64,000 nucleotides of DNA from Fulvia fulva (Eukaryota; Ascomycota; Dothideomycetes; Mycosphaerellales; Mycosphaerellaceae). The stretch lies in NCBI RefSeq assembly GCF_020509005.1, contig NC_063018.1, positions 3,100,001-3,164,000 on the forward strand, read 5' to 3'. Positions 1-10,379 of this stretch are shown here, piece by piece. A program made the translations under genes and the position numbers. Every line of letters starts with the position of its first letter. Position 1 is the stretch's first letter. The notes beneath the pieces are model-generated. The model was not told the origin of the DNA. It worked only from the letters and a program-made list of their open reading frames with translations, and ran no database searches.

Positions 1-1
1 C

Positions 2-3000
2 CAGCGCGACTTCCTCATTCGCACTGGCAAAATCACCCCGTTTTCGAAGAAGGGTATGCAGCTGCTTAGAACATCGTCGAGCTTGGGCGACGTCCTAATG
101 GATGCGGAAGAGGAGGACGAGGAAGCCCAAGAAGAGGACCAAGACGTGACTGAGGACACGACCGTCGAACCTTTGTCCCACAGGAATCTGCTTGCACCAG
201 GCTTCGAGCAGGACGATACGAGTGCAGCTGCGAGCACAGCCGGGGAGCCTGAAGACGATGAGGCCATGGCAAGGAGACTGCAGGACGAAGAGTTCGCCTC
301 AGAGCGACCCGCGAAAAGGAGACGAGTCGTGTCGAAAAGACCGACAAGAGCAGTCTCTGAAGACCCAAGCTCTCCCGCAGACGATGCCGATGCTTATGTG
401 CCAGATCTTGATGAGAGTGGTGTAGCGGCGATTGGTGTGTCGGGAGATGATGCGGAGCCTGCAGACGACGATGCAGAAGGCGACCCGGCGCTCGCTACAA
501 CGCCTGGCATCAAGCGAAAAGGCAAGAGAAAGCAAAAGGCGGCGGTGACTACCGAGACGGAACAGGAAGATCTCGCGGGTATCGACGACGGCAACGAAGA
601 AGTATACCAAGCAAGAGTGCAGAGCTGGGTGAAACGACGGCAAGCGGCGCGACAACGACACAAAGAAAGACGAGAATCAGCACAAATCGAGACAGAGCAA
701 ACTGCAGACGTCAAAGCTGAGCGGGAAGATGAGGTTGCGTTGGCCGATGTCGAGGAATCCAAGGAAGAGTGGTTCATGCCACATCCGAACAGAACCGATA
801 CTGTCTTCGAAGGTGGCTATCGTATACCCGGCGATATATACCCTTCACTCTTCGACTACCAGAAGACTGGAGTACAATGGCTATGGGAGCTATACGCGCA
901 GCAAGCTGGCGGTATCATTGGTGATGAGATGGGTCTCGGGAAGACTATCCAAATCATCTCATTCCTCGCTGGACTACACTACTCTGGCAAGGTTGACAAG
1001 CCAATCATTGTGGTTTGTCCTGCCACAGTGATGAAGCAATGGGTCAATGAATTTCATCGCTGGTGGCCGCCGTTGAGAGTCTCGATTCTGCACACTTCTG
1101 GTAGCGGTATGCTGGACGTACGACGAGAAGAAAGCCTCGAGGACGACCTTGAGGATGATCGCTTCAGGCGGAAGGCGACTCAAAGCAAAGGCTACAACCA
1201 AGCCAAGCGCATCGTTAACAAGGTACTCAAAGATGGCCACGTCCTGGTGACTACCTACTCTGGACTGCAGACCTATGCTGAGTTGCTGATACCGACGGAC
1301 TGGCAGTATGCGGTCTTGGACGAAGGCCACAAGATCCGCAATCCGAATACGGCCATTACGATCTACTGTAAGGAGCTGCGAACGCACAATCGGGTCATTC
1401 TCTCAGGCACACCTATGCAGAACAACCTCACCGAGCTCTGGTCATTGTTCGACTTCGTCTACCCGATGCGACTTGGCACGCTTGTCAACTTCAAGAGCCA
1501 GTTCGAGATACCAATCAAGCAGGGCGGTTATGCGAACGCTTCGAATCTGCAGGTGGAGACAGCCATGAAGTGCGCAGAAACGCTAAAGGACGCCATCTCG
1601 CCGTACCTGTTGCAGAGGTTCAAGGTGGACGTAGCTGCCGATCTGCCCAAGAAAAGCGAACGAGTCTTGTTCTGCAAGTTAACAAAGCTGCAGCGAGATG
1701 CATACGAGTGGTTTCTGAACTCTGAAGACATGAAGTCGATTATGGCTGGCAAGCGACAAGCCCTCTACGGCATCGACATACTTCGTAAGATCTGCAACCA
1801 CCCCGATCTTGTGGAACACAAGACTCTGTCGAAGAAGACCAGTTACCAGTACGGTATTGGCAGCAAGTCTGGCAAAATGCAGGTCGTGAAAGCACTACTG
1901 GAGATCTGGAAGCGCAACGGACACAAGACCCTGCTGTTTGCCCAGCATCGGATCATGTTGGATATTCTTGAACTCTTCATACAAGGGATGGAGGGCTTCA
2001 ATTATCGTCGTATGGACGGCAACACTTCGATCAGAGATCGACAAGACCTGGTCGACGAGTTCAACAAGGACCCCAATCTGCACGTCTTTCTGCTAACGAC
2101 AAAGGTTGGAGGGCTTGGCGTCAATCTCACGGGCGCTGACCGGGTCGTCATCTACGATCCTGACTGGAATCCATCGACCGACGTACAGGCTCGTGAGAGA
2201 GCATGGCGTCTCGGCCAGAAGCGGGAGGTCGAGATCTATCGTCTGATGACAGCAGGCACGATCGAGGAAAAGATCTACCATCGACAGATTTTCAAACAGT
2301 TCCTCAGCAACAAGATCTTGCGTGATCCAAAGCAGCGGCAGACTTTCCAACTTCGTGACCTGCATGACCTCTTCACGCTTGGCACGCCTATGGAGAATGG
2401 CCAGACCGAAACAGGAAGCATCTTCAAGGGCACTGAAGTCAAGCTGTCTGGCAACGCTGCTCGTACCCAAGACCAAAGTCTGCCAACTCCCCCAGAAGAG
2501 ACCGAGAAGGAAAAGGACCACGCAGCCATCAACGCCTTCGCCGGCATTGACAGACAAGAAGCGTGGCGCGGCGAAGACGAAGACGAGACCAACGCAGACT
2601 CTGCAGAGGATAAAGGCAACGACGATCGAGTGCTCTCCGGCATCTTTGATCGCGCAGGAGTGCAAGCTGCACAAGATCATGACGCGATCATCAACGGCCG
2701 AAAGACTATCCGCGCGGATCCCGAGATGATCGCGCGAGAAGCGAAGAAGGTAGCTGCTGAAGCTGCCCGAGAGCTCAAGCGTGCTGGCGAGATCGCACGA
2801 TCACTTCCAGCCGGAAGCGTGACATGGACAGGTCAGCATGGCAGCGCTGGTCGCGATCCATCGCCCCCTCGACGTGGCGGCATGCGCGGTGGGCGAGGAG
2901 CGCCGTCGTCGGCCTCGGTGCTTGCCAACTTGCAGTCTCGTCAAATTGGCACAGCATCCGCTGCAGCTGTCGCGTCATCTTCCAACCCATCAAGTCGCGC

Positions 3001-3277
3001 GGCAACTCCGGTGCGTGGCGGTCGTGGTCGTGCTGCACCTACTGCACAGCCGAAAGGTAAAGATTTCCTGAAGCTGATCCGGGACTATCTCATTGCTCAA
3101 GGTGGCTCAGCTTACACCCAGATGCTGATTGACCACTTCAATCGATACTGCGGCAACGACCAGCGCACCATGGAATTCAAGGAGATGCTGAAGACCATCG
3201 CGGTAATGCATAAAGGCGGTAGAGGAAGATCAAAGTGGGTTCTGAAGGAGGAATACAGGACGCAAGAACCATCTTAG
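2..3277 (+). CDS. RAD26: RAD26/ERCC6 (CSB)-like SNF2 DNA-dependent ATPase, 5' partial
   Basis: This is a Swi2/Snf2-family ATPase of the Rad26/CSB type, which remodels stalled RNA polymerase II complexes in transcription-coupled repair in the nucleus. The frame is open to the left edge, and residues before the first visible ATG (56) read QRDFLIRTGKITPF, a typical Rad26 segment, so the true start lies outside the window. Counting from that ATG, an acidic, basic-patched N-terminus leads into motif I (DEMGLGKT, about residues 290-297), motif II DEGH (about 422) and LSGTPMQNNLTELW. The C-terminal helicase lobe shows TTKVGGLGVNLTGADRVV and ARERAWRLGQ. An RGG-rich linker and a C-terminal winged-helix-like domain (about residues 1000-1070) follow. 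No intron is visible. It converges with the LPMO gene, leaving 124 bp between stop codons. Confidence 0.93.
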   Translation, partial: QRDFLIRTGKITPFSKKGMQLLRTSSSLGDVLMDAEEEDEEAQEEDQDVTEDTTVEPLSHRNLLAPGFEQDDTSAAASTAGEPEDDEAMARRLQDEEFASERPAKRRRVVSKRPTRAVSEDPSSPADDADAYVPDLDESGVAAIGVSGDDAEPADDDAEGDPALATTPGIKRKGKRKQKAAVTTETEQEDLAGIDDGNEEVYQARVQSWVKRRQAARQRHKERRESAQIETEQTADVKAEREDEVALADVEESKEEWFMPHPNRTDTVFEGGYRIPGDIYPSLFDYQKTGVQWLWELYAQQAGGIIGDEMGLGKTIQIISFLAGLHYSGKVDKPIIVVCPATVMKQWVNEFHRWWPPLRVSILHTSGSGMLDVRREESLEDDLEDDRFRRKATQSKGYNQAKRIVNKVLKDGHVLVTTYSGLQTYAELLIPTDWQYAVLDEGHKIRNPNTAITIYCKELRTHNRVILSGTPMQNNLTELWSLFDFVYPMRLGTLVNFKSQFEIPIKQGGYANASNLQVETAMKCAETLKDAISPYLLQRFKVDVAADLPKKSERVLFCKLTKLQRDAYEWFLNSEDMKSIMAGKRQALYGIDILRKICNHPDLVEHKTLSKKTSYQYGIGSKSGKMQVVKALLEIWKRNGHKTLLFAQHRIMLDILELFIQGMEGFNYRRMDGNTSIRDRQDLVDEFNKDPNLHVFLLTTKVGGLGVNLTGADRVVIYDPDWNPSTDVQARERAWRLGQKREVEIYRLMTAGTIEEKIYHRQIFKQFLSNKILRDPKQRQTFQLRDLHDLFTLGTPMENGQTETGSIFKGTEVKLSGNAARTQDQSLPTPPEETEKEKDHAAINAFAGIDRQEAWRGEDEDETNADSAEDKGNDDRVLSGIFDRAGVQAAQDHDAIINGRKTIRADPEMIAREAKKVAAEAARELKRAGEIARSLPAGSVTWTGQHGSAGRDPSPPRRGGMRGGRGAPSSASVLANLQSRQIGTASAAAVASSSNPSSRAATPVRGGRGRAAPTAQPKGKDFLKLIRDYLIAQGGSAYTQMLIDHFNRYCGNDQRTMEFKEMLKTIAVMHKGGRGRSKWVLKEEYRTQEPS

Positions 3278-3401
3278 ACATTGATACCCAGACATGAATT
3301 CATGCAAACACCCAAATAGTTTCTTATTCACGACATATCTGAACGTACAAAAGCCACAACACCCAGCACCATCGCACTCCATCAACGGACTCTCTCTCCC
3401 T

Positions 3402-4186
3402 CTAAGCAAAGTCCCTAGCATGGCTCCTCTTCGAGGAGCTCGAGTTCGAGCCCCCCATGGTGAAATCAATACACGACTGATAAGTCTGATCAACACTCGC
3501 GGCATCCCAATGCATCTGAATAGCGCAAGCCCCCTTCGCCGCACACTTGCCCCCCAAATCCGTCGGCATGGTAATCGTGAAATTCTGCCACTCGGCCTTC
3601 ATGGGCGTGCTCGTCATGGCGTACTCCTCCCATTTCTGCATGGGGGAGCCGATTACGGTGTTTGTGTGGAGGTCGATTACACTAGAAGAAGTTGTCAGGA
3701 TCTTCGTTTATTATGCGAATGTGTGAATGTGTGGGACAGGGCTGAGCTCACCTGATATTGGCGACACCACTATGCGGCGCCACAACCTGAAAGTACACCG
3801 GCACCTCCTCGCCAGCCGTGTACGTCTGAATGTTGTCGAGGTTGTCGTCGTATTTCAGTCCTTTGCATTTCCAGAGGTGGCAGGTCGAGGGGTTGTAGTT
3901 GGCTTGGTTGGCGGTTAGGGTTTGGAGGCCTTGGATGTTGCCGTTGATGTCGGAGGCCATCTGGGAGGGGTGTTAGATGAGGGGACTGACAGACAGACAG
4001 GCAGGGAGAAGGGGAGTGAAGAAGGGTGAGTTGTAGAGTTTGACGCACCATGTTGTAGGCGTGTTCACCGCATGCGGATCTGAAGACGTCGCCGGGCTGG
4101 CGGCCTTTGGGGGATTGGAAGTAGCCGTGGGCGTTGGTGAGGGTGAAGGTGCCGGCGAGGGCGGTGAGGGTGGTAGTGGTCTTCAT
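3402..4186 (-). CDS. Secreted AA16-like lytic polysaccharide monooxygenase
   Basis: Three exons on the minus strand (4186-4049, 3960-3752, 3681-3402) with GT-AG introns of 88 and 70 bp give about 208 aa. A 19-residue signal peptide (MKTTTTLTALAGTFTLTNA) is followed directly by HGYFQSPKGRQPG, so maturation would expose His1, the first half of the LPMO copper histidine brace. The second brace histidine is probably in VVAPHSG. The order of QSPKGRQPG, CGEHAYN, CHLWKCKG, YTAGEEVPV, VIDLHTNTVIGSP and WDAASVDQTYQSCIDF matches my memory of family AA16 (cellulose-oxidising) better than AA9, AA11 or X325. There is no carbohydrate-binding module or GPI tail; the C-terminus is a short Ser-rich basic stretch. 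Splice phases were checked and are consistent. The family assignment is from recall. Confidence 0.82.
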
Positions 4187-4752
4187 TTTGGTTGGGAGTG
4201 GTGGTTGTTCTTTTCAGTTGGGTTCAAGGGAATGCGAGAGCACCAGTGCTCTTAGTTGTAGAAGCGAATGTATGAAAGAGAGGCTGCTCCTAGAGCGAAG
4301 AAGGACGAATACCACGAAAGACGGCGATGATGATGGATGAACCGCATGCTGGAAGTGAGCTGCAGACCTTTTGGATCCTCTACTGCTCCTACGATGGTGG
4401 GCCTCATATGTCGGGGCGGCCACGCTCGTCTCGTGTATACATAGCGTAGTGGATCTTGTCGTAGATGGAGAAATCGCCATGTGCGGTGACGGCCACCAGC
4501 CAAGCGCCGGCGATGCTCTTTGATAGAGTATACCGACTTTTTTTGATGGTAGTCATCAATCTGGTGTAGTACGGCTGCCGAGTGATCCGGTCTTGTATCG
4601 AATAGTGTATACCTGAAACATGGCTTAAGCGCAGCCCACCAGGCCAGCGGCCCCCTCTTTGCTTGGTGATGGAACCACTGTCATTCGATGAGCCTATACA
4701 CAATATTAGTGCTACTAGCTTTTTTCTTATCATCTCTTGACGCTTCATCTCT
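4187..4752 (-). other. Intergenic, upstream of the LPMO gene
   Basis: No coding pattern is convincing here. It contains the presumed LPMO promoter (right of 4186) and the 3' flank of the SET/MYND gene. Short open frames lack codon bias or recognisable motifs. Confidence 0.6.
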
Positions 4753-6573
4753 TCAAAGCTTCAGAACGTCCACGTTCTTCGCCACAGCTTCCAGCTTGGG
4801 CCAGTTCTCCTTGATCTTCTCCTTGATCTGGGTCAAGCTGATATCCGTGTTCTGGACAGTCTGCTGATACACAGTCTCCACCAATCTTCCGAACGGCGAG
4901 TCTCTGCCATAGCTCTTCTCAATCTGCTCTCGTGTTTCGAGCAGGAACCCAAAGTACACGATCCGCAGATCGAAGCCACTTTGCAGGCATTGCTCGAAGA
5001 TCTCTTTGTGGCTTGGGATATTCGGATTGCAGAGACTGTTGGTCACCGTCGCCATGAGCCAGCAGTCGATGACACGATCCGGGTAGAATGGCTGAGGGTA
5101 GAGATCTGGAGCGATCAGGAAGTGACGGAAGGCGCCTAAACGCCAGGCTGCGTACATTCTGCCCTGGGATAGGTAGATGACAAGGAGTTGACGGATGAGA
5201 TGTGGTACTGGTTGGCGAGTGTAGCTCCACATCTCGCTGTTCAGGCAGAGTTTCAAAGCATCCTTGACCTCGTCTTCACCAGCATCTGTGTTGCCTCGGT
5301 TGAGGTCTTCGCTCAGACCACTGACGGAGAATGCTTCTGCTTGGAGGGCAGCCATACGCCTGCCAGCTGTTGGATCTGACGAAGGTACGGAAAACGCAGC
5401 TAAGGACTTCTCGTGCCACGGGATCAGAACGCTGTCTGCAATGGTGGCGAACTCAGACTTGAGCTGTTCCGGAGGCTTGAGGAAGGTGTCCTCTGCAAAG
5501 ATTGGCCCTTGTTTGCAGCGAGGGCATTGGCAGGTGAAAAAGTAGTAGCCTTTGAGCTCTGCTTGACGAACACAGAGGGGGTTCGAGACGTCGGTGTACT
5601 TCATGAAGAGTTCTTCGCCTTTCTTGATCGGCTTGAGTGCGCGAAGGATCTGCCTGGGCTGGTTGAAGAGTGCAGCGGCGTTGGGATCGCAAGAGTGGTT
5701 GGCGCTGCACATGATTGGATCGAAGCCCATGCCTAGAGATGTGTCGTCGAGAGGGTTGCTCAGCTGTACAGTGTTGCTCATAACCTAGGGTTTTGTTAGC
5801 AGTACGCCTCGATGCGACTGACAAGTGGTACTGACATTAAAGAACAGCCCTTTCGCAATGGCCTCCGACTCGGTCCCTCCCATATTCGGCTCGCCAGCAT
5901 ACTTCCAAGAGCCATACGCCAGCATGCCAAAGTCCTCATACCTGTGCTGGTTCTGCTTCTTGAACTCATCAAGCGCACTCTTATCCGCCACTCCAGCAGG
6001 CCAGAATTGAAGAATGTCGAGTAGAGCTTCGTCCTTTCCCTCGGGATCGTTCTTCATGCGACCCAGCAGCTTCACGACAGCTCTGACACCATGCGGCAGA
6101 TCAGGCCTGTTGTCAGGAGCGAGGACTTTGCACTCATACTTGTGCTCTCGCTTCCACGCTTTGCTCTGACATGACTTGGAGCAGTACCGAACACGCTTGC
6201 ACCCCGTGCACGCTTTGGTGTCAATGATGGAATTCGTGAAATTGCCTAAGGCCGCTCTCCTCTGTCGCTCAAAGTCATCCGTCGCACCACGCTGGAGACA
6301 CCAGGCGCAGGTATCCTTCAATCTCTCGATGTCGAGCTCGGCGACATATGGCCGGTCGAGTGAGAGGATGAGGTCACCGGCTGCAAAGTCTTTCTTTGCG
6401 AAGAGGCCACGGCTGCCGCCTGTGATGTCGGATGTCTTGACCAGGACGTCCATTGGAGGCGACCTTGATGGTGTGGTGTGTTGCCAGTGTTGGTGGCTGC
6501 CGCTGCCGCTGCCGCTGTCGGCCTCTGGTGTCGTCGGCAGCTCTGGACTTTTTTCCATCAGCATCCCTGGCAT
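4753..6573 (-). CDS. SET and MYND-finger protein (SMYD-like methyltransferase)
   Basis: Two exons (6573-5836 and 5784-4753) joined by a 51-bp intron (GTCAGT...CTAAC...CCTAG) give about 589 aa. The protein starts with a Ser/Gly-rich leader, then SET-N (about residues 42-80, ending SLDRPYVAEL). A MYND zinc finger follows at about 89-148, with CAWC, CTGC, YCSKSCQ and the closing H and C. After the splice comes NHSCDPNA at about 275-282, the SET cofactor/substrate motif, then a post-SET cysteine cluster (FTCQCPRC). This order is that of SMYD-type SET proteins, which methylate histones or other proteins. The remaining C-terminal 250 residues are helical and TPR-like, as in SMYDs. ATG 6573 is the first in frame; an internal ATG at residue 41 (MDVLVKTS) could also serve. 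The substrate cannot be read from sequence. Confidence 0.88.
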
Positions 6574-7470
6574 CTGAGGCCTGCTGCTTCAGCCTTCATC
6601 TCATCACCACAAACCTAAATACACCCATGACTGGTCTCTTACGAGTCTGAACGACGGGCAGGCACGATACGATGGCATTGCACATACTATACAACTGACA
6701 TGCACAACGATCGCCGCTCTGATGTCCACGATCGACAAAAAAACGCCAACGGCTCTGCACGGAGATGGCGGCTGCTACATAGAACTACATGGCTGTTCTG
6801 CTACCTCTCACAGCACAAAGCCCAGCACCCAGCCGTGCGCCATGGCTTTTGCCTGCATAAAGACTAGTGACTCCTCGCCTTCCACAGAGGTACATCGCCA
6901 CAGAGCCCTGGGTCTCAGTCGACCCAAGTGACATCGAAGGCGAAGCTGAACGTAGGGGTCATTGCGAACATCGGTGCCGCGGTGGCGCAGGTGGTTGGGA
7001 AGATTGCTCCGATCGCGAATTCTGTGGCGTGTCCGACCCAGGGGGTGGTGCAGCTGCGGGAAGACATGTTTGATGGGTTTCCAGGGTGGACGAGGTCGCT
7101 GTGATGAGTCGTGATGGCTTGGTGGGTTGCTTGCGTATTTTGGACTGGAGGGTCCATGTCATTCATCCCCATGATAGCTCATGCTTAAGCTATAGGCAGC
7201 AGCTCTCTATCATCCCAGTAGCAGACGACTGCGTGCCTCGAAATACTATGCGCTTCCTGTTCGCGCTTTAAGCCTCTCCCTCGACTTATGCCATGCTGAA
7301 GCGTGAAAAATGCAGCGCGAAGCGAAAGAAGAAATCCAGTCCCACGCTAAATCCATCCGTTGACAACGCCGAAGTGCCATTTCTACCATCGCTACTATTC
7401 GCGTTGGGCCCCGCGATTCGCCCATACCCTGGTGCTTGCTCGAGATCTGGAGAGGACGATTGCTGAAAGT
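6574..7470. other. Intergenic, no gene recognised
   Basis: It lies between the SMYD start and the stop of the HTH gene. An 85-codon minus-strand frame (7172-6915) and several similar ones are open but show no motif, signal peptide or supporting splice structure, so no gene is called. Confidence 0.5.
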
Positions 7471-8608
7471 CTATGCTGAAAGATGCTGCGCGGTCATGTC
7501 ACCAGTAAAATCACCCTGGAACTCGTGCGGCAACTGGTTCGGGTCCATAGGAAATTGTGTCGCACCCACCATCATCTGTGCCTGCATTTGCATTTGCATC
7601 GTGGGCGACTGCAAGAAGGCTTGATGTGATGAGCTGAGCTGCTGCTGGTGGATCGCGGAGAACTGTTGGAGAGGAGAATACTGCTGTGCTGGCGGCGGTA
7701 TTTGCTGTTGTGGTATGTGCTGCTGGGTGGGCAAGAACTGCTGGTGTTGCGATGAGGTTTGCTGCAAAGTGGGCGAGAAATGTTGCTGCTGGGGGTGAAT
7801 AGGAGACTGCTGAGAACCGGCCGTCGCTTGCTCGTGACTCGAGGCTGATGGTATCTCCTGTGCTGTTACATCTGGCGCTACCTCTGCCTCAGGCGATGCG
7901 CTGTCGTTTGTATTTGACATCTGGGCGGGCGGCGCTTGCGGCTCTGGAAGAAGAGGCAAGTCTGGGTGTGTCTCCATAAGTTGCGAGCGTGTAAGGTCGT
8001 CAATCGGTGTTCCGGTCTCCTCGTACTCAATAACGCGTAGCCACTTCCGCTTCAACTTCGACATGGTTGTGGTGCTGCAGACGATTCCGAAGCGGTCGTG
8101 AATGAGCCATACCAGATCGTCGAGATAGCGATTTCTGTTCTTCGGATCCTGGAGCCACTCCTTTACTTCCTGTTCTGGATGTTAGCATGCCCCGAGGACT
8201 CAATGAACTTTTAGATGGGGCAACAGCCACTCAGGAGCGTGGCCAGCTGTAGGAGTAATGAAGCACGACGCGTATACGCACAATCTCCTGGTCTGGTGTC
8301 AACGCCTTCGGTCTACCTGTGTAGGGTTAGCGAAACTCGAGCTTCCCGCCGTTCAACCACATACCGTTTTTCTTGGCGAGCGCAGAGGGCATGTAGTTCG
8401 TGCCATGTTGTTGGAGGCATCGACGCATGCGGTAGATGGAACTAAACCATCAAGGCTGTCAACGACGCTCTCCAGCTGAAGCGCAGCGCTTATCTTACCT
8501 GCGGCCGACTTTCAGTCTCCTGTGAATAGTCGTCGGATCGAAGCCAGCCTCGAGGAGCTCCTTGATCTGCTCCTGGATCTCGGTGGGCTGCTTCCCAGAA
8601 CCAGGCAT
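7471..8608 (-). CDS. Transposase-type helix-turn-helix protein with Q-rich tail
   Basis: Four exons (8608-8499, 8441-8365, 8316-8282, 8169-7471) whose phases all agree give about 306 aa. The N-terminus reads MPGSGKQPTEIQEQIKELL, then AGFDPTTIHRRLKV: a helix-turn-helix like the first half of the paired-type DNA-binding domain of Tc1/mariner and related transposases. Exons 2-3 continue SSIYRMRRCLQQHG and GRPKALTPDQE, a GRP-type hinge. Exon 4 starts with EVKEWL and RYLDDLVWLIHDRFGIVCS, a second winged HTH. There is no DDE catalytic domain after it. Instead a roughly 170-residue Gln/Pro-rich tail follows, with many QQ and QQQ runs, resembling a transcription activation region. I read it as a domesticated transposase DNA-binding domain turned putative regulator. 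The last three exons are less certain in boundary than exon 1. Confidence 0.72.
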
Positions 8609-8897
8609 GATGGAGGATATTGCCAAGGATCCCAGGTGTTTGTGACGGTTCAGTGCCCGGGAGTTTTCCAGCTGCGTGCAGGTAGAGGGCGTTGCGTTGG
8701 TCGTGAGAAGGTGAGGTGTGTCGCGACTTCCCTCGGCCAGGCTCGAAGAAAACAGTGGAGCAAGCCGCGGGGCGAGCCGCAAGATCTAGCACGTGATGTG
8801 GAAAGCTCAACGCGCTTCGCCTTCACTCCTGTTTAAGCGTAGCGACCGAGCGCTAGCCACACCGGAGTACGAGCTTGCGAGTACGTAGATGAGGCGT

Positions 8898-9142
8898 CAG
8901 CGAGGGAGTGGAGCTCTATCACCAGCCCTCAACTAGCCTTGGCGCCCGCTCTGATTGGTCAACTTTCAAGTTTTAGGGTCACGTGACCTACCGCAATGTG
9001 CCTGTTGGCGAACTCGCAAACATATACTCGTCGCTAACGCCTATGTCGTCGTATAATAAGCACTGTACGTCGGCTAGCGGTAGCGTGGATCGCACGCTAC
9101 TTTGCAGTCTAGAAGGGTTGGTAGAGAGCTCCACTCCGCTAC
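8898..9142. repeat. Imperfect inverted repeat in an intergenic region
   Basis: Arms of about 30 bp at 8900-8934 and 9107-9140 are imperfect reverse complements. Each carries the core GGAGTGGAGCTCT (or its complement), extending outward to AGCG-rich and inward to a CCAGCCCT/CCAACCCT-like sequence. The spacer is about 170 bp and includes a GGTCACGTGACC palindrome near 8978. No coding capacity is seen. It could be a MITE or hAT-like terminal-repeat remnant, or a regulatory hairpin. Confidence 0.45.
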
Positions 9143-9360
9143 GCTTACCTTTGGAGGTTCACAACCGCCAACAGCACATTTTTTCACCATCAACCGTCTC
9201 ACTTGTTCACACTGCTTTAACGTGTCAGAAATGCCAGATCGCCTCTTCGCTTCACATGTGCCAACCGTTAGCGGGCCGCGTTATGTTCAGGCCCTCCACA
9301 ACAGCAACGTAGATCTGGGAAGAATCTTTCTCCATGGTCAAAAGCCGGGGGATGGCAGCG

Positions 9361-9370
9361 TATAAAGGTA
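9361..9370 (+). promoter_or_regulatory. TATA box of the dehydroquinase gene
   Basis: TATAAAGGTA lies 78-87 bp before the ATG at 9448. The identical decamer precedes the neighbouring dioxygenase gene. Confidence 0.6.
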
Positions 9371-9447
9371 ATACTTGATCCTGAGTACCGCTCATTATCA
9401 CTTCTCACAGCCAACCTGCTCATCTGCACGATATTCCATTGTTGAAA

Positions 9448-9909
9448 ATGGCGAACAAGTCAATCTTGCTCCTGAACGGACCCAACCTCAACCTGCTCGG
9501 CACCCGAGAGCCTCACCTTTACGGCAGCACGACACTGGCCGACGTGCAATCTGCAGCAGTCAAGCAGGCAGAAGAACATGGCATCGAGCTTCTCCACTTC
9601 CAATCGAACCACGAAGGAGCAATCATTGATCGCATCCACGAAGCCCGAGGGAAGGCGGACTTCGTAATCATCAATCCCGGAGCCTTGACACATACTTCTG
9701 TGGGCGTGCGAGATGCTCTTCTAGGCTGCGACTTGCCCTTCATCGAATTGCACGTTACCAACGTTCATGCACGGGAGCCATTCAGGCATCACAGCTACCT
9801 CTTGGACAAGGCTGTCGGCGTGATCATGGGCTTGGGAGTTTTCGGGTATAGAGCTGCCATCGATTTTGTGGCACAAAGGTTCGCCAACGAGGAGAAGTCG
9901 AAGCTTTGA
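9448..9909 (+). CDS. Type II 3-dehydroquinate dehydratase
   Basis: This intronless gene encodes about 153 aa. It opens [20 protein letters not shown] then EPHLYG, the type II dehydroquinase signature with the catalytic tyrosine. It continues with [13 protein letters not shown] (active-site Asn, His, Glu), [34 protein letters not shown] (catalytic His) and GFGV-like [11 protein letters not shown]. The enzyme is a small dodecamer that converts 3-dehydroquinate to 3-dehydroshikimate. In fungi this stand-alone form is the catabolic enzyme of quinate use (the qutE/qa-2 type), distinct from the AROM pentafunctional protein. The ATG at 9448 follows AAA and fits the family start; an upstream TTG in frame is ignored. 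The adjacent aromatic dioxygenase supports a catabolic role. Confidence 0.93.
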   Translation: MANKSILLLNGPNLNLLGTREPHLYGSTTLADVQSAAVKQAEEHGIELLHFQSNHEGAIIDRIHEARGKADFVIINPGALTHTSVGVRDALLGCDLPFIELHVTNVHAREPFRHHSYLLDKAVGVIMGLGVFGYRAAIDFVAQRFANEEKSKL

Positions 9910-10313
9910 GTCGACAGCTCGTAAAGCGATCCTGCGTGGATGGCTTGCAACCAGATGCTCTTCGCACCGGAGTCTGGGCCTGCACGCCTGCCATATTCTA
10001 CCATTCTGCTTCGGATCGGGTTGATGGCAATAGTGGGTGTTCCAGATCTTCATCGGCCTGGCACGATGGCTGCGTCGGGTATGGCGGGATCTGTCAGCGT
10101 TTGCGGCACCATTCCGACCTATTCACTGTCACGGTCAGTTCAGACACCCACGATATCCTGGTTTCGCGGCAGAGAGATCAGCCGAATGGACCACCTGGCA
10201 TTCTGAGCGAGTGGGGAGCTTGAACTTTGGCGGGGCATCTCCGACGAAACTGAGCAACCATTTCCAATGCTTTACTAACCAACTGCCGCGAGCGCGTCGT
10301 CCGGGTACAGGAG

Positions 10314-10323
10314 TATAAAGGTA
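10314..10323 (+). promoter_or_regulatory. TATA box of the dioxygenase gene
   Basis: TATAAAGGTA is found 57-66 bp before the ATG at 10380, the same decamer as before the dehydroquinase gene. The 400 bp between the two genes contain no other recognisable feature. Confidence 0.6.
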
Positions 10324-10379
10324 CACAAAGGTAGCTAATCTTGCATCTCACCATCTCTTCCTATCACTCCAGATCCACA

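Noticed and set aside
4040..4340. Gly/Val-rich plus-strand frames over the LPMO start
   Set aside because: They are the complement of the signal-peptide exon and its promoter.
6915..7172. 85-codon minus-strand frame between SMYD and HTH genes
   Set aside because: No signal peptide, conserved motif or splice context.
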